Assembly: GCA_964622315.1 (NCBI GenBank)
Contig: CAZUOY010000024.1
Span: 1 to 23,127 of the forward strand
Origin: JAYFNU01 sp964622315
GTDB taxonomy: Bacteria > Bacillota > Clostridia > Oscillospirales > Ruminococcaceae
Reading direction: 5' to 3'
Length of the DNA stretch: 23,127 nt
Positions within the stretch are counted from its first letter, which is position 1; each line of letters begins with the position of its first letter. Below are positions 1 to 6,961 of the stretch, one piece after another. The notes beneath the pieces were generated by a model, which did no database searches, was not told the origin of the DNA, and saw only the letters and a list, made by a program, of their open reading frames with translations. Both the position numbers and the translations under genes were made by a program.

Positions 1-277
1 AACTCTCCAATTAAAAATAACTAACAACAATAAGTTAGCTGTAGCGGCCTAGTGCCGCTCGTCGGGGCACAAAGACCGCGTATGTGTTTTCGGCGTCAAT
101 TACGCGGTGAACGAGAGTAAGGCAAAGCTTTGAGCCATACCTTGTAATTATGAAGCTACCGGACGCACGGCCTGTTTATCGGCTTGAGCGCGAGGGAAAT
201 TTATAGATAAACTGCACCCGGAGATGCCCGTGTGAATAGGTTTTCGGACAGGGGTTCAATTCCCCTCGCCTCCACCA
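1..277 (+). ncRNA. ssrA: tmRNA (SsrA), 5' part missing
   Basis: Transfer-messenger RNA rescues stalled ribosomes and tags the nascent protein for proteolysis. The window starts inside the mRNA-like part: one frame (2-52) ends ...NNNKLAVAA then TAG, the typical hydrophobic C-terminal degradation tag. The start of the tag (resume codon) cannot be fixed; the open frame in view is 16 codons, longer than a usual tag, so it probably lies within 2-30. The 3' end carries the tRNA-like T arm (GGACAGGGGTTCAATTCCCC, 246-265) and acceptor strand with encoded CCA at 275-277. Between them lie GC-rich segments expected to form the downstream pseudoknots. A hairpin terminator follows directly. The tRNA-like 5' half lies upstream of the window. 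Confidence is high because tag end and T arm/CCA occur in the right order and spacing. Confidence 0.93.
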
Positions 278-283
278 CAAGAG

Positions 284-326
284 AGCCAGACGAACCTGAA
301 AGGTTTATCTGGCTTTGGTCTTATTT
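284..326 (+). terminator. Intrinsic terminator of tmRNA
   Basis: Arms AGCCAGA (284-290) and TCTGGCT (308-314) plus inner AACCT (293-297)/AGGTT (301-305) around a GAA loop, followed by a T-rich stretch (TTTGGTCTTATTTG). It begins 7 nt after the tmRNA CCA. Confidence 0.75.
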
Positions 327-408
327 GTTTCAAGCCGCTAATGAAGAAGCGCGGATATTCGTAGCTGTTAGGGCGGCAGAAAAACAGAATGGAATGGATT
401 ACGTGGTT

Positions 409-436
409 TTGGCTTGTGATATTTCGGGTTTATAAG
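409..436 (+). promoter_or_regulatory. Candidate promoter of the lipoprotein gene
   Basis: TTGGCT (409-414), 16 nt spacer, TATAAG (431-436), just upstream of the SD GGGAGAAG and the ATG at 453. The -10 box would put the transcript start very close to the SD, so the leader would be very short. Confidence 0.4.
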
Positions 437-452
437 AGAAAGGGAGAAGACA

Positions 453-1055
453 ATGAAAAAAAGTGTTTTTGCTATAATTTCGGTAATTTTGTGTGTTTTG
501 CTGTGCGGCTTGCTCTTTTCCGGCTGTGAGCCGAACGCACCATTGACTATTGACGAGGAGAACGGTACGGAAGCTGAAGAAAATGAGAATATTTCGGAAA
601 TTGATGATGAAGAACAAGAGAAAACAGACGTTGTGTTTCTTCCAGACAACGTTATCAATGGTGACTTCTCGTATTTCGCTGGAGAATATAAGGTTTGTCC
701 GTATGCCATATTTGAAGGTAACGGTAGCGACGTAAATATTAACTTAGACCAAAACGGGGTTATTTCAAGTAGCGAGTATACTTTTGCAGGTGTTCCGCCG
801 AAAACTGTCGTAAAAAGTGACAACGGAGCATATATTTGTACAATAACAGATGGAAACGAATACTTTGACACCGTAGCGCAAGTAACAATAATAACTGAAA
901 ACATAGAGTTGTTTTTGATTTGTCCGGACGGCGTAAGCTGTAACTATGAGAAATACCCCGATTACGATGAAACAGTCGGCACGCAGGGTCTACGTATTAG
1001 ATACATCTGCATAGGCAGTAGAATGATTGATACGGTGTATTATAAAAGTGAGTAA
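453..1055 (+). CDS. Putative lipoprotein, unknown function
   Basis: A 200-residue protein with a lipoprotein signal peptide: basic MKK, a hydrophobic core at about residues 5-22 and a lipobox-like FSGC with the modified Cys at residue 25. It is therefore probably anchored on the outer face of the cytoplasmic membrane. After the Cys comes a strongly acidic, low-complexity linker (about 32-58, rich in E, D, N), typical of a tether. The remainder (about 60-200) looks beta-rich with many Tyr, Val and Thr, compatible with an immunoglobulin-like or similar extracellular fold, but I recognise no family. The ATG has a good SD (GGGAGAAG). It stands alone between the tmRNA terminator and a TetR gene, and its base use is more AT-rich than the genes further right. 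The 3' side of ssrA is a common place for acquired DNA, but no att repeat or integrase is seen here. Confidence 0.75.
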   Translation: MKKSVFAIISVILCVLLCGLLFSGCEPNAPLTIDEENGTEAEENENISEIDDEEQEKTDVVFLPDNVINGDFSYFAGEYKVCPYAIFEGNGSDVNINLDQNGVISSSEYTFAGVPPKTVVKSDNGAYICTITDGNEYFDTVAQVTIITENIELFLICPDGVSCNYEKYPDYDETVGTQGLRIRYICIGSRMIDTVYYKSE

Positions 1056-1117
1056 TTAGCGTTTTTAATAAAGAAATATTGCAAGACTTTTTAGATTAAT
1101 CGCAAAACAGGAAAAAA

Positions 1118-1146
1118 TTGCATAATACTGTTTAATAATGTATAAT
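1118..1146 (+). promoter_or_regulatory. Sigma-A promoter of the TetR-type gene
   Basis: TTGCAT (1118-1123), 17 nt spacer, perfect TATAAT (1141-1146). The -10 box overlaps the first codons of the longest reading frame (ATG at 1138), so that ATG cannot be used from this promoter; the start must be the downstream ATG at 1195. Confidence 0.72.
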
Positions 1147-1158
1147 AGTTGTACTATT
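1144..1158. promoter_or_regulatory. Palindromic operator candidate over the -10 box
   Basis: Perfect inverted repeat AATAGT-TGT-ACTATT. It overlaps the TATAAT box and the expected transcript start of the TetR-type gene, the usual place for an autoregulatory TetR operator. Assignment to this regulator is inference. Confidence 0.5.
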
Positions 1159-1194
1159 CAAAATCTGCAGACTGTTGCGCGTTTCGGAGTGTGT

Positions 1195-1848
1195 ATGAAA
1201 AGAGAAGAAAACGAGCTTATGAGGGAGAAAATCCTCGACGCTTTTATCACTTGCAAGCTTGAAGTAAACGGCGCGAATGTTTCTCATGTGCAAGTCGCCT
1301 CTCGCGCGGGTATCTCTGAGCGCACGCTCAACCGATACTTCCCTGATAAGGATATGTTAAACTTCTTCGCCGCCGTAAGGTATATGCGGCAGATAACCGA
1401 GGCTTTCTCCGAACTCTTTTGTTCGGCTGATTTATCCGATAAGAATGGTCTTGAAAGACTTATCTACTTTCTAAGGCTTGAGGTCAACTCTCACGAGCAG
1501 AATATCGCCCGCGCTAAGGTCTTTGTAAGGGCTTACACAATCGCGCTGAGGACAGCGCTCACCAACAATCTGCTCGTTTCCGACTATGATGAAAAGATAC
1601 GTGAAACGGTGACGGCGTGTATTGCCGCGGGTATTGACGACGGCTCTATTCGAAGGGAGCTTGACCCATATAAATGCTATATCCTGATAACTTCAAATTA
1701 TCTCGGAATGATGCAGCGGCTTGTTTACTGCGACAGCGTGGTTTTTGAAGATAAAGAGCGAAAGGACGAGTTTTTTTCGTCGTTTAACAATTATATTGAT
1801 ATGCTTGAGGAGTATCTGAGTACCGACGGGCGAAAATCCCGCAGTTAG
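1195..1848 (+). CDS. TetR/AcrR-family transcriptional regulator
   Basis: A 217-residue DNA-binding regulator. The N-terminal helix-turn-helix spans about residues 9-57: REKILDAF, then VSHVQVASRAGISERTLNRY and FPDKDML, the classic TetR pattern ending in an aromatic residue and 'F.dK..l'. The C-terminal 150 residues are helical and serve dimerisation and ligand binding in this family; the ligand is not predictable. The start is set at 1195 because GGAG lies 5 nt upstream and because a perfect -10 box sits over the alternative ATG at 1138. A 15 bp palindrome at the promoter suggests self-repression. No transporter or enzyme is adjacent, so the regulated gene is not obvious; the next gene on the strand is a hybrid sensor kinase after 227 nt. 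Confidence 0.85.
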   Translation: MKREENELMREKILDAFITCKLEVNGANVSHVQVASRAGISERTLNRYFPDKDMLNFFAAVRYMRQITEAFSELFCSADLSDKNGLERLIYFLRLEVNSHEQNIARAKVFVRAYTIALRTALTNNLLVSDYDEKIRETVTACIAAGIDDGSIRRELDPYKCYILITSNYLGMMQRLVYCDSVVFEDKERKDEFFSSFNNYIDMLEEYLSTDGRKSRS

Positions 1849-1868
1849 TTTTTCAATATTTTGTTTCG

Positions 1869-1890
1869 ACCGACCGAAAGGGCGGTTTTA
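1869..1890 (+). terminator. Weak terminator-like hairpin after the TetR-type gene
   Basis: ACCG-ACC (1869-1875), GAAA loop, GGG-CGGT (1880-1886), one A-G mismatch, then only four T. Plausible, not strong. Confidence 0.4.
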
Positions 1891-2062
1891 AGTTACGACA
1901 AGTTGTCGCTTGTCGGACAAGTGACCGAGCGTAATCGAAGGCGAATATCCGTGCTGACAGATTTAACTGCACAGGCTTTCAGAATCAGACGACACGCATA
2001 GCCTTATCCAGCGCGCCGAAGTGTGCGTCCGTAAGGACGCTTGTACCGTCTTAGGACGGGAA
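1891..2062 (+). promoter_or_regulatory. Hairpin-rich leader of the hybrid kinase gene
   Basis: Gene-free stretch with several inverted repeats. GACAAG, CTTGTC and GACAAG follow each other near 1898-1922, so the middle arm can pair with either neighbour (mutually exclusive hairpins). AGGCT (1974-1978) can pair with AGCCT (1999-2003). Two perfect hairpins end the leader: GCGTCC-GTAA-GGACGC (about 2026-2041) and CCGTC-TTAG-GACGG (about 2046-2059), immediately before the SD GGGAG. I see no known riboswitch consensus and no convincing promoter. Confidence 0.35.
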
Positions 2063-2075
2063 GGGAGAAACCGGG

Positions 2076-4904
2076 ATGAACTCTTTAGCAAGAGCCTTTG
2101 GCAAAGCCGACTTCAAACGGCGAATGAGGCGCACCGTATGCACAATATTAACCGCCGTGTTTCTCGCGCTATTTGCGTTGCCCTGCTTTTCGGCGAAGAC
2201 CGCGCCTATAAAGGTCGCGGTGGTTAATTACCCAAACTATCTTCAAAGGCAGAAGGACGGCAGTATAAACGGATATGCTTACGAGTATCTTTTGGAGATA
2301 CAAAAGTATACAGGCTGGGAATATGAATTTATAGATATGAGCTACACCGCCGCCTCAGAGGCAATTATCAACGGTGAAATAGACCTGCTTGCGGGAAGCC
2401 AATACACTGCCGAGCGCGCGCAGTTATACGACTTTTCCGCGCGCAGTATGGGTGAGGGCGGCTCGGTGCTTTGCGTAATGCCTGAGGATATGCGCTATTG
2501 TTACAACGATTTTAACAACTATGGCGGTATGAGAATAGCGGCGCTTGAAGGCACCGTTCGTATTCAGCAAACTAAAGAAGTGCTTGACAGGTACGGCGTT
2601 AGCGCCAAGTTTGTTATCTTTGAAACCGACGGGGAATCAAAGGCGGCTTTGGAGGAAGGTAAAGTGGATGCCGTCCTGATGAGCAGTATTCGCTGTGAGA
2701 GTAAGTATAAAATACTTGCGCGAATTAATACGGCTCCGCTCTACTTTTGCATTAACAACCGCCGCTACGATATAAAAGAACAGCTGGATGAGGCGATGGA
2801 ACTAATCCATCTTAATGCGCCTTATTATGAGCAGCAGCTTGACGCCGAGTATTACGGCTCAGTTCCTGTACAGCTTGCTTTTACGCAGGAGGAAAAGGAT
2901 TATATTATGAGCGCGGGGGTGATTTCCGTCGCGGTTTCGGACGACCTTCTTCCCGTTGAATACTATGATGAGGAAACAGGCGGTTATAAAGGAGTTGTGC
3001 TTGATTCCTTCAAGATGATAGAGGAATATTCAGGGCTTTCCTTTAGCTATCAGCCGCGGGGAAGCTTTGAGAGCTTATCGGAACGGCTTGCCTCAGGCGA
3101 AGTTCAGATAATCGCCTCGGTTGCCGACAAGCCGGGTATTCCCGAGCTTTGGGGCGTAGAGATTACGGACGCATACTATGACAACAGCGTTTCTATAGTT
3201 ATTAACGACGCATTGAGCGACTATACAGACTTGAATTGCAAGGTGGTCATTAAGGAAGGCTATCCTTATATTGAGTCGCTTGTAAAACAAGAGGGCTATA
3301 AGGATATCACGTATGTCGATAGCTTTACTAAATGCGTTGAGATGGTCAATTCCAGAAAAGCTGATATTACGCTTATTCCGTCAGACTGCGCCGGAAGCAT
3401 TATCAACAGCTACTCCTTCTCATCTGTCGGAAACTACCTTGTGCCGGATACCTATATGGACTACTGCGTGGGTGTGAGAAAAGGTGAAAACCCAATTCTC
3501 ATTTCAATTTTGAACAAGTCTATAGCCTCCATTACTAAGGCACAGCGAATGGAGCTGCTGGTTCAAAATCTGACCTTAGCAAACCAGTCGCAAACACTAA
3601 AGAGTTTTTTAAACACAAATAAGGACGAGGCGTTGCTTGTTGCTCTTGCGGTGGCGGTGCTTATAATCGTCTTCACCATTCATTTCGCGCTTTCAAGACA
3701 AAGGCTTAACAAGCGTCTGGAAGCGGCGCTGAAGAAGGCGGACGCGGCAAGCAAGGCAAAGACGGATTTTCTCGCCCGAATGAGCCATGATATGCGTACG
3801 CCGATGAACGGAATTTTAGGCTTAAGCTACCTTATCGAGGAGTCAACCGACTCGCCTGAAATAAAATATCAGCTTCGCCAGCAACGCGAGTCGGGTGAAT
3901 ATCTTTTACAGCTTATCAACGATGTTCTCGACGTTAACAAGGTGGAAAGCGGAAAGCTTGAGCTAAACCCGAAGAAATGTGATGAGGAGATGCTTTTCAA
4001 CTCGATTATTGAGCTTGTAAAGCCCCTCATGGAAAAGAAAAACATTACCTTTAATTTTGGGAAGGTAAATATAGAATGGAGATATCTTCTGCTCGACGAA
4101 CAGCGGGTGAAACAGATATTTATTAATCTGTTAAACAACGCCGTGAAGTTTACTCCCGAGGGAGGGCGAATAGATTTTATTATGGAGCTTGTTGCGGAAG
4201 ACGAGTATACCGTTCGCGACAAATTTATCGTCAGAGACACCGGAATAGGAATGTCCAAGGATTTTTTAAGTAGACTTTTTGAACCCTTTTCTCAGGAAAA
4301 CCGTATAGAACAGGAGACGGGCGGCACGGGGCTGGGGCTTTCGATTGCGAAAAAGCTTGTGGAGCTTATGAACGGCACAATAAGCGTAAAAAGCGAGCTT
4401 AATAAGGGAACGGAGTTTACCGTATATATTGATTTCCCGATTGCCGAGCGCCCACAAGACGCCTCGAAACTTCACGACACCTATGGAGTGCTTCCTTTGC
4501 CACTAAGGATTCTTCTCTGCGAAGACCACCCGCTTAACGCTCAAATTGCAATTAGGCTTCTTGAAAATCACGGCGCAGAGGTAGTCTGGTGCGAGAACGG
4601 AAAGCTCGGAGCGCAGGCGTTTAAAGAGTCAAAGCTCTATTATTTCGACGCGATACTTATGGATATAAGAATGCCAGAGTTGGACGGAATTGAAGCAACG
4701 CGAAGAATACGCGCTTTTGACCGAAAGGACGCGAAGACCGTGCCGATTATCGCCATGACCGCCAACGCTTATGAGGAGGACATAAAGAAGTCCTCGGAGG
4801 CGGGTATGAATGTGCATTTGGCGAAGCCCGTTGAACCCTCGCTGCTCTTTCAAACGTTGGCGTGGCAGGTTAAACAAAGCAGACATCTTTCAGGACAAGC
4901 TTAG
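2076..4904 (+). CDS. Hybrid sensor histidine kinase with two solute-binding sensor domains (EvgS/BvgS-like)
   Basis: A 942-residue membrane kinase. Order of parts: signal/TM helix about 19-40; first SBP_bac_3-type domain about 45-262; second about 282-500; TM helix about 518-540; short linker; HisKA about 560-625 with ARMSHDMRTPMNGIL (phospho-acceptor His571); HATPase about 672-788 with N box (NLLNNAVKF), G1 DTGIGM and G2 GTGLGLSIAKK; receiver domain about 809-930 with acidic E816/D817, phospho-acceptor Asp863 (LMDIRMP) and Lys917 (AKP). The tandem periplasmic-binding domains outside the membrane presumably sense a small solute such as an amino acid; the ligand is unknown. There is no Hpt domain and no separate response regulator in the window, so the phosphorelay partner must be encoded elsewhere. 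GGGAG 8 nt before the ATG supports the start. The preceding leader is hairpin-rich. Confidence 0.93.
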   Translation: MNSLARAFGKADFKRRMRRTVCTILTAVFLALFALPCFSAKTAPIKVAVVNYPNYLQRQKDGSINGYAYEYLLEIQKYTGWEYEFIDMSYTAASEAIINGEIDLLAGSQYTAERAQLYDFSARSMGEGGSVLCVMPEDMRYCYNDFNNYGGMRIAALEGTVRIQQTKEVLDRYGVSAKFVIFETDGESKAALEEGKVDAVLMSSIRCESKYKILARINTAPLYFCINNRRYDIKEQLDEAMELIHLNAPYYEQQLDAEYYGSVPVQLAFTQEEKDYIMSAGVISVAVSDDLLPVEYYDEETGGYKGVVLDSFKMIEEYSGLSFSYQPRGSFESLSERLASGEVQIIASVADKPGIPELWGVEITDAYYDNSVSIVINDALSDYTDLNCKVVIKEGYPYIESLVKQEGYKDITYVDSFTKCVEMVNSRKADITLIPSDCAGSIINSYSFSSVGNYLVPDTYMDYCVGVRKGENPILISILNKSIASITKAQRMELLVQNLTLANQSQTLKSFLNTNKDEALLVALAVAVLIIVFTIHFALSRQRLNKRLEAALKKADAASKAKTDFLARMSHDMRTPMNGILGLSYLIEESTDSPEIKYQLRQQRESGEYLLQLINDVLDVNKVESGKLELNPKKCDEEMLFNSIIELVKPLMEKKNITFNFGKVNIEWRYLLLDEQRVKQIFINLLNNAVKFTPEGGRIDFIMELVAEDEYTVRDKFIVRDTGIGMSKDFLSRLFEPFSQENRIEQETGGTGLGLSIAKKLVELMNGTISVKSELNKGTEFTVYIDFPIAERPQDASKLHDTYGVLPLPLRILLCEDHPLNAQIAIRLLENHGAEVVWCENGKLGAQAFKESKLYYFDAILMDIRMPELDGIEATRRIRAFDRKDAKTVPIIAMTANAYEEDIKKSSEAGMNVHLAKPVEPSLLFQTLAWQVKQSRHLSGQA

Positions 4905-4921
4905 GTGAGCGATAGTTTTAT

Positions 4922-4950
4922 TTGCAACTCCACTTACACAATGTTACAAT
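4922..4950 (+). promoter_or_regulatory. Sigma-A promoter (extended -10) of the Cys-rich gene
   Basis: TTGCAA (4922-4927), 17 nt spacer, TACAAT (4945-4950) preceded by TGT (extended -10). Transcription should begin near 4957, downstream of the GTG at 4953, which excludes that GTG as start codon for this transcript. Confidence 0.65.
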
Positions 4951-4973
4951 AGGTGACAAAGGAAGTGTTGATT

Positions 4974-5405
4974 TTGGATTTTATGAACTATTGGTTTACC
5001 GGTTTTGAGAAGGGACTTATGAATCTCAGTGGTCAGGGCAAAGAGGATGTTCTAAGCGAATGTGGAAAAGCATGCTCGGAGTCCTACACCCTTGAGCTAT
5101 ACAGAAGAATTCGCAAGGAATCGGCTGACGTCGAGGATTTTTTCAAACGCTTAAAAAGCGAACTGCCCGAGATTAAAGTAGTTGAAGCGGTGCGCGGACA
5201 GCTTTATGAGATACGCTATACGGAATGCATGTGCGACCTTCACAAAAAGGGCTTCGTTAACTGCGGCGCTTTCTGCGAATGCTCCCGCCAAAGCCTTTTG
5301 TACAATCTCACGCAGATTTTCCCCGATAAAAGCGTAAGGGTTGAGCTGACCGACAGCATACTTAACGGCGCGCCTGAGTGCGTGCTCAGAGTCTCATTGG
5401 GCTAA
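4974..5405 (+). CDS. Cysteine-rich small protein, possibly V4R-like
   Basis: About 143 residues if translation begins at TTG 4974; the frame is open from GTG 4953 and also offers ATG 4983. The promoter at 4922-4950 places the transcript start past 4953, and the SD AAAGGAAG (4958-4965) is 8 nt from TTG 4974 but 17 nt from ATG 4983, hence the choice. The N-terminal half is helical. The C-terminal half has eight-Cys character overall, with ECMC, CGAFCEC, and a late 'VELTDS..NGAPECVLRVSL' segment. A Cys-x-Cys block followed by a final E...G...C.f.v strand resembles the V4R/4-vinyl-reductase-type small-molecule or metal-binding fold and similar clostridial conserved proteins; this is from memory of the family, not a search. 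It is followed after 19 nt by a flavodoxin gene, so a redox link is possible. Confidence 0.6.
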   Translation: MDFMNYWFTGFEKGLMNLSGQGKEDVLSECGKACSESYTLELYRRIRKESADVEDFFKRLKSELPEIKVVEAVRGQLYEIRYTECMCDLHKKGFVNCGAFCECSRQSLLYNLTQIFPDKSVRVELTDSILNGAPECVLRVSLG

Positions 5406-5424
5406 TCGACATATGGAGGAAAAA

Positions 5425-5910
5425 ATGAAGAACAAAGCTTTAGTTGCATTCTTTTCCGCAAGCGGAGTAACAAGAGCGGTTGCGAAGTCTCTGGCGAAAG
5501 CGGCGAACGCGGACCTTTTTGAAATTCTTCCGGAAACGCCATATTCCTCGGCTGACCTTGATTGGACAAACAAACAAAGCCGAAGCACGATAGAGATGAA
5601 CGACCCCGCCTTTCGTCCCGCTATTGCGAAAAGGTTATCAAATATGGACGAGTATGACACCCTTTTCGTGGGCTTTCCTATTTGGTGGTATATCGCTCCA
5701 AGCATAATTAACACCTTTCTTGAAAGCTACGACCTTTCGGGAAAAACGGTTATTCCCTTCGCAACCTCGGGCAGCAGCGGTATGGGCGACACTGAAAAAG
5801 TGCTGAAAGCTCTTTGTCCTCAAAGCGTAGTGTGGAAGAAGGGAAAGCGGCTTGACGCGCACGCCGACGAGACCTCGCTCAAAGCGTGGATTAAAGAACT
5901 TGATATTTAA
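5425..5910 (+). CDS. Flavodoxin (flavodoxin_4-type)
   Basis: A 161-residue cytoplasmic FMN-binding electron carrier or quinone/flavin reductase-like protein. It begins with the beta strand and phosphate loop ALVAFFSASGVTRAVAKSLA, the FMN phosphate-binding site of flavodoxins. A following segment (LFEILPETPYSSADLDW) and the PIWWYIAPSIINTFLE motif are characteristic of the flavodoxin_4 branch found widely in Clostridia and lactobacilli. IPFATSGSSGMG is the third flavin-contact loop. The frame opens at ATG 5413, but that ATG is part of the SD ATGGAGG; GGAGG lies 5 nt from ATG 5425, which is chosen. It is probably cotranscribed with the preceding Cys-rich gene and ends at a strong two-way terminator facing the nitroreductase gene. 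Confidence 0.9.
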   Translation: MKNKALVAFFSASGVTRAVAKSLAKAANADLFEILPETPYSSADLDWTNKQSRSTIEMNDPAFRPAIAKRLSNMDEYDTLFVGFPIWWYIAPSIINTFLESYDLSGKTVIPFATSGSSGMGDTEKVLKALCPQSVVWKKGKRLDAHADETSLKAWIKELDI

Positions 5911-5931
5911 CTAAGCATACTCAATTTATGA

Positions 5932-5968
5932 AAAAGAAAAGCGGCGGTAAATCCGCCGCTTTTCTTTT
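5932..5968. terminator. Bidirectional terminator
   Basis: Perfect 16 bp stem AAAAGAAAAGCGGCGG (5932-5947) with its complement at 5953-5968, loop TAAAT, A-tract on one side and T-tract on the other. Serves the flavodoxin gene (+) and the nitroreductase gene (-). Confidence 0.88.
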
Positions 5969-5975
5969 GTTAGGT

Positions 5976-6497
5976 TTATTCAAAGGCTTCAAAGCAGACA
6001 AGCTCGCTTATCTCCTTGCGGCGTTTTTGAACAGCTTTGTTTTTATCCGCTCCGCTTGCGGCGTAGCCGATATACAGCACGTTGACTGGCTCAAACCTCT
6101 GCGGTATTTTAAACTCGCTCTTAATGACGGGTACGTTCATGTTGCAAACCCACACCGAGCCCAAGCCGAGGTCGGTCGCCTCCATCATCATATGGTCGGT
6201 GACGATAGATGAATCTATATCCGTCGAGGTCTTGCAGTCGTTGTCACGCATCCATGCCGAGGCGTGGTCGGCAAGCACAACTATCGCGAGCGGTGCGCCG
6301 AAGGTGGCGGCACCCTTTGAAAGCTTTTTGAAGCCCTCGTCGCTTTCAACAACAAGTAGCTTGAACGGCTGATAGTTTACCGCCGTGGGCGCCGCCTTTG
6401 CAGCTTCCAGAATTTTATCGAGCTTCTCCTTCTCCACCTTCTTGTCGGTGTAGCTTCTCACGGAGTAGCGCTCCTTTGCAAGTGTTAAAAAATCCAT
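5976..6497 (-). CDS. Nitroreductase-family flavoprotein
   Basis: A 173-residue FMN-dependent oxidoreductase of the nitroreductase superfamily (short NfnB/FRP-type). Visible signatures: ERYSVRSYTDKKV at the N terminus (FMN phosphate contacts), AAPTAVNYQPF, a central LAIVVLADHASAW strand, and LGLGSVWVCN near residue 115, the usual flavin-binding loop. The C terminus is short (KNKAVQKRRKEISELV). Such enzymes reduce nitro compounds, quinones or flavins with NAD(P)H; the physiological substrate is unknown. SD GGGAGG lies before ATG 6497. It is transcribed divergently from an HxlR-type regulator, a frequent arrangement in which HxlR controls the oxidoreductase in response to electrophiles or disulfide stress; the two promoters overlap. 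Confidence 0.9.
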   Translation of the reverse strand: MDFLTLAKERYSVRSYTDKKVEKEKLDKILEAAKAAPTAVNYQPFKLLVVESDEGFKKLSKGAATFGAPLAIVVLADHASAWMRDNDCKTSTDIDSSIVTDHMMMEATDLGLGSVWVCNMNVPVIKSEFKIPQRFEPVNVLYIGYAASGADKNKAVQKRRKEISELVCFEAFE

Positions 6498-6513
6498 AAT
6501 ACCTCCCGCGTTC

Positions 6514-6569
6514 TTGTGTTTTTGTTATCGCTGTAATATAATTATACCGATAACTGCGGAAATGGCAAG
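6514..6569. promoter_or_regulatory. Overlapping divergent promoters and operator of nitroreductase/HxlR
   Basis: Plus strand: TTGTGT (6514-6519), 17 nt, TATAAT (6537-6542). Minus strand: TTGCCA (6568-6563), 16 nt, TATAAT (6546-6541). The two -10 boxes overlap. They are framed by a wide inverted repeat GTTATCG (6524-6530)/CGATAAC (6548-6554), a candidate operator able to block both promoters. Confidence 0.65.
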
Positions 6570-6610
6570 AATGCACTTTTTCGGAATATACTATCAAAAA
6601 AGTGAGTGTG

Positions 6611-6946
6611 ATGATTATGGAGAATAGAGTAAAGGTAAAATCAAACTGTCCCGTCGAGGCGACGATAGGACTTATCGGCGGAAAGTACAAGGCGGTGATA
6701 CTTTGGCACCTTATGAACGATACCCTTCGCTACAGCGAGCTTCACAGGACAGTATCAAGCGCGACGGATAAGATGCTGACGCAACAGCTGCGCGAGCTTG
6801 AGCGCGACGGACTCATTAAGCGAACGGTATATCCCGTTGTGCCGCCAAAGACGGAGTATTCACTTACCGATTTTGGGCGGGGGCTGTCGCCTATCCTCTA
6901 CGCGATGAGCGATTGGGGAACAAATTATTTGGATTTGACTAAATAA
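6611..6946 (+). CDS. HxlR-family winged-helix regulator
   Basis: About 111 residues. The family core is clear: CPVEATIGLIGGKYKAVILW, then LRYSELHRTVSSATDKMLTQQLRELERDGLIKR and a wing YPVVPPKTEYSLTDFGRGL, ending with helix MSDWG. The single Cys in 'NCPVEA' is at the position of the redox-sensing Cys in HypR/YodB-type members, so thiol sensing of electrophiles or hypochlorite is plausible. Possible starts are GTG 6602, ATG 6611 and ATG 6617; SD is weak for all, and 6611 is taken. Divergent to a nitroreductase with a shared promoter region, and 15 nt upstream of the alpha/beta hydrolase gene, which is probably cotranscribed. Confidence 0.9.
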   Translation: MIMENRVKVKSNCPVEATIGLIGGKYKAVILWHLMNDTLRYSELHRTVSSATDKMLTQQLRELERDGLIKRTVYPVVPPKTEYSLTDFGRGLSPILYAMSDWGTNYLDLTK

Positions 6947-6961
6947 TTATTAGGAGAATTA

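Noticed and set aside
232..435. Open frame of 67 codons across the tmRNA 3' end
   Set aside because: Overlaps the tmRNA acceptor end and terminator; no SD and no protein-like composition.
368..904. Antisense frame of 178 codons over the lipoprotein gene
   Set aside because: No SD or promoter; the sense frame has a signal peptide, lipobox and SD.
1891..2062. Cyclic di-GMP or other known riboswitch in the kinase leader
   Set aside because: The conserved cores that I know of are not present; only generic hairpins can be supported.
2021..2227. Open frame of 68 codons in the kinase leader
   Set aside because: Overlaps the leader hairpins and the kinase start out of frame; no SD.
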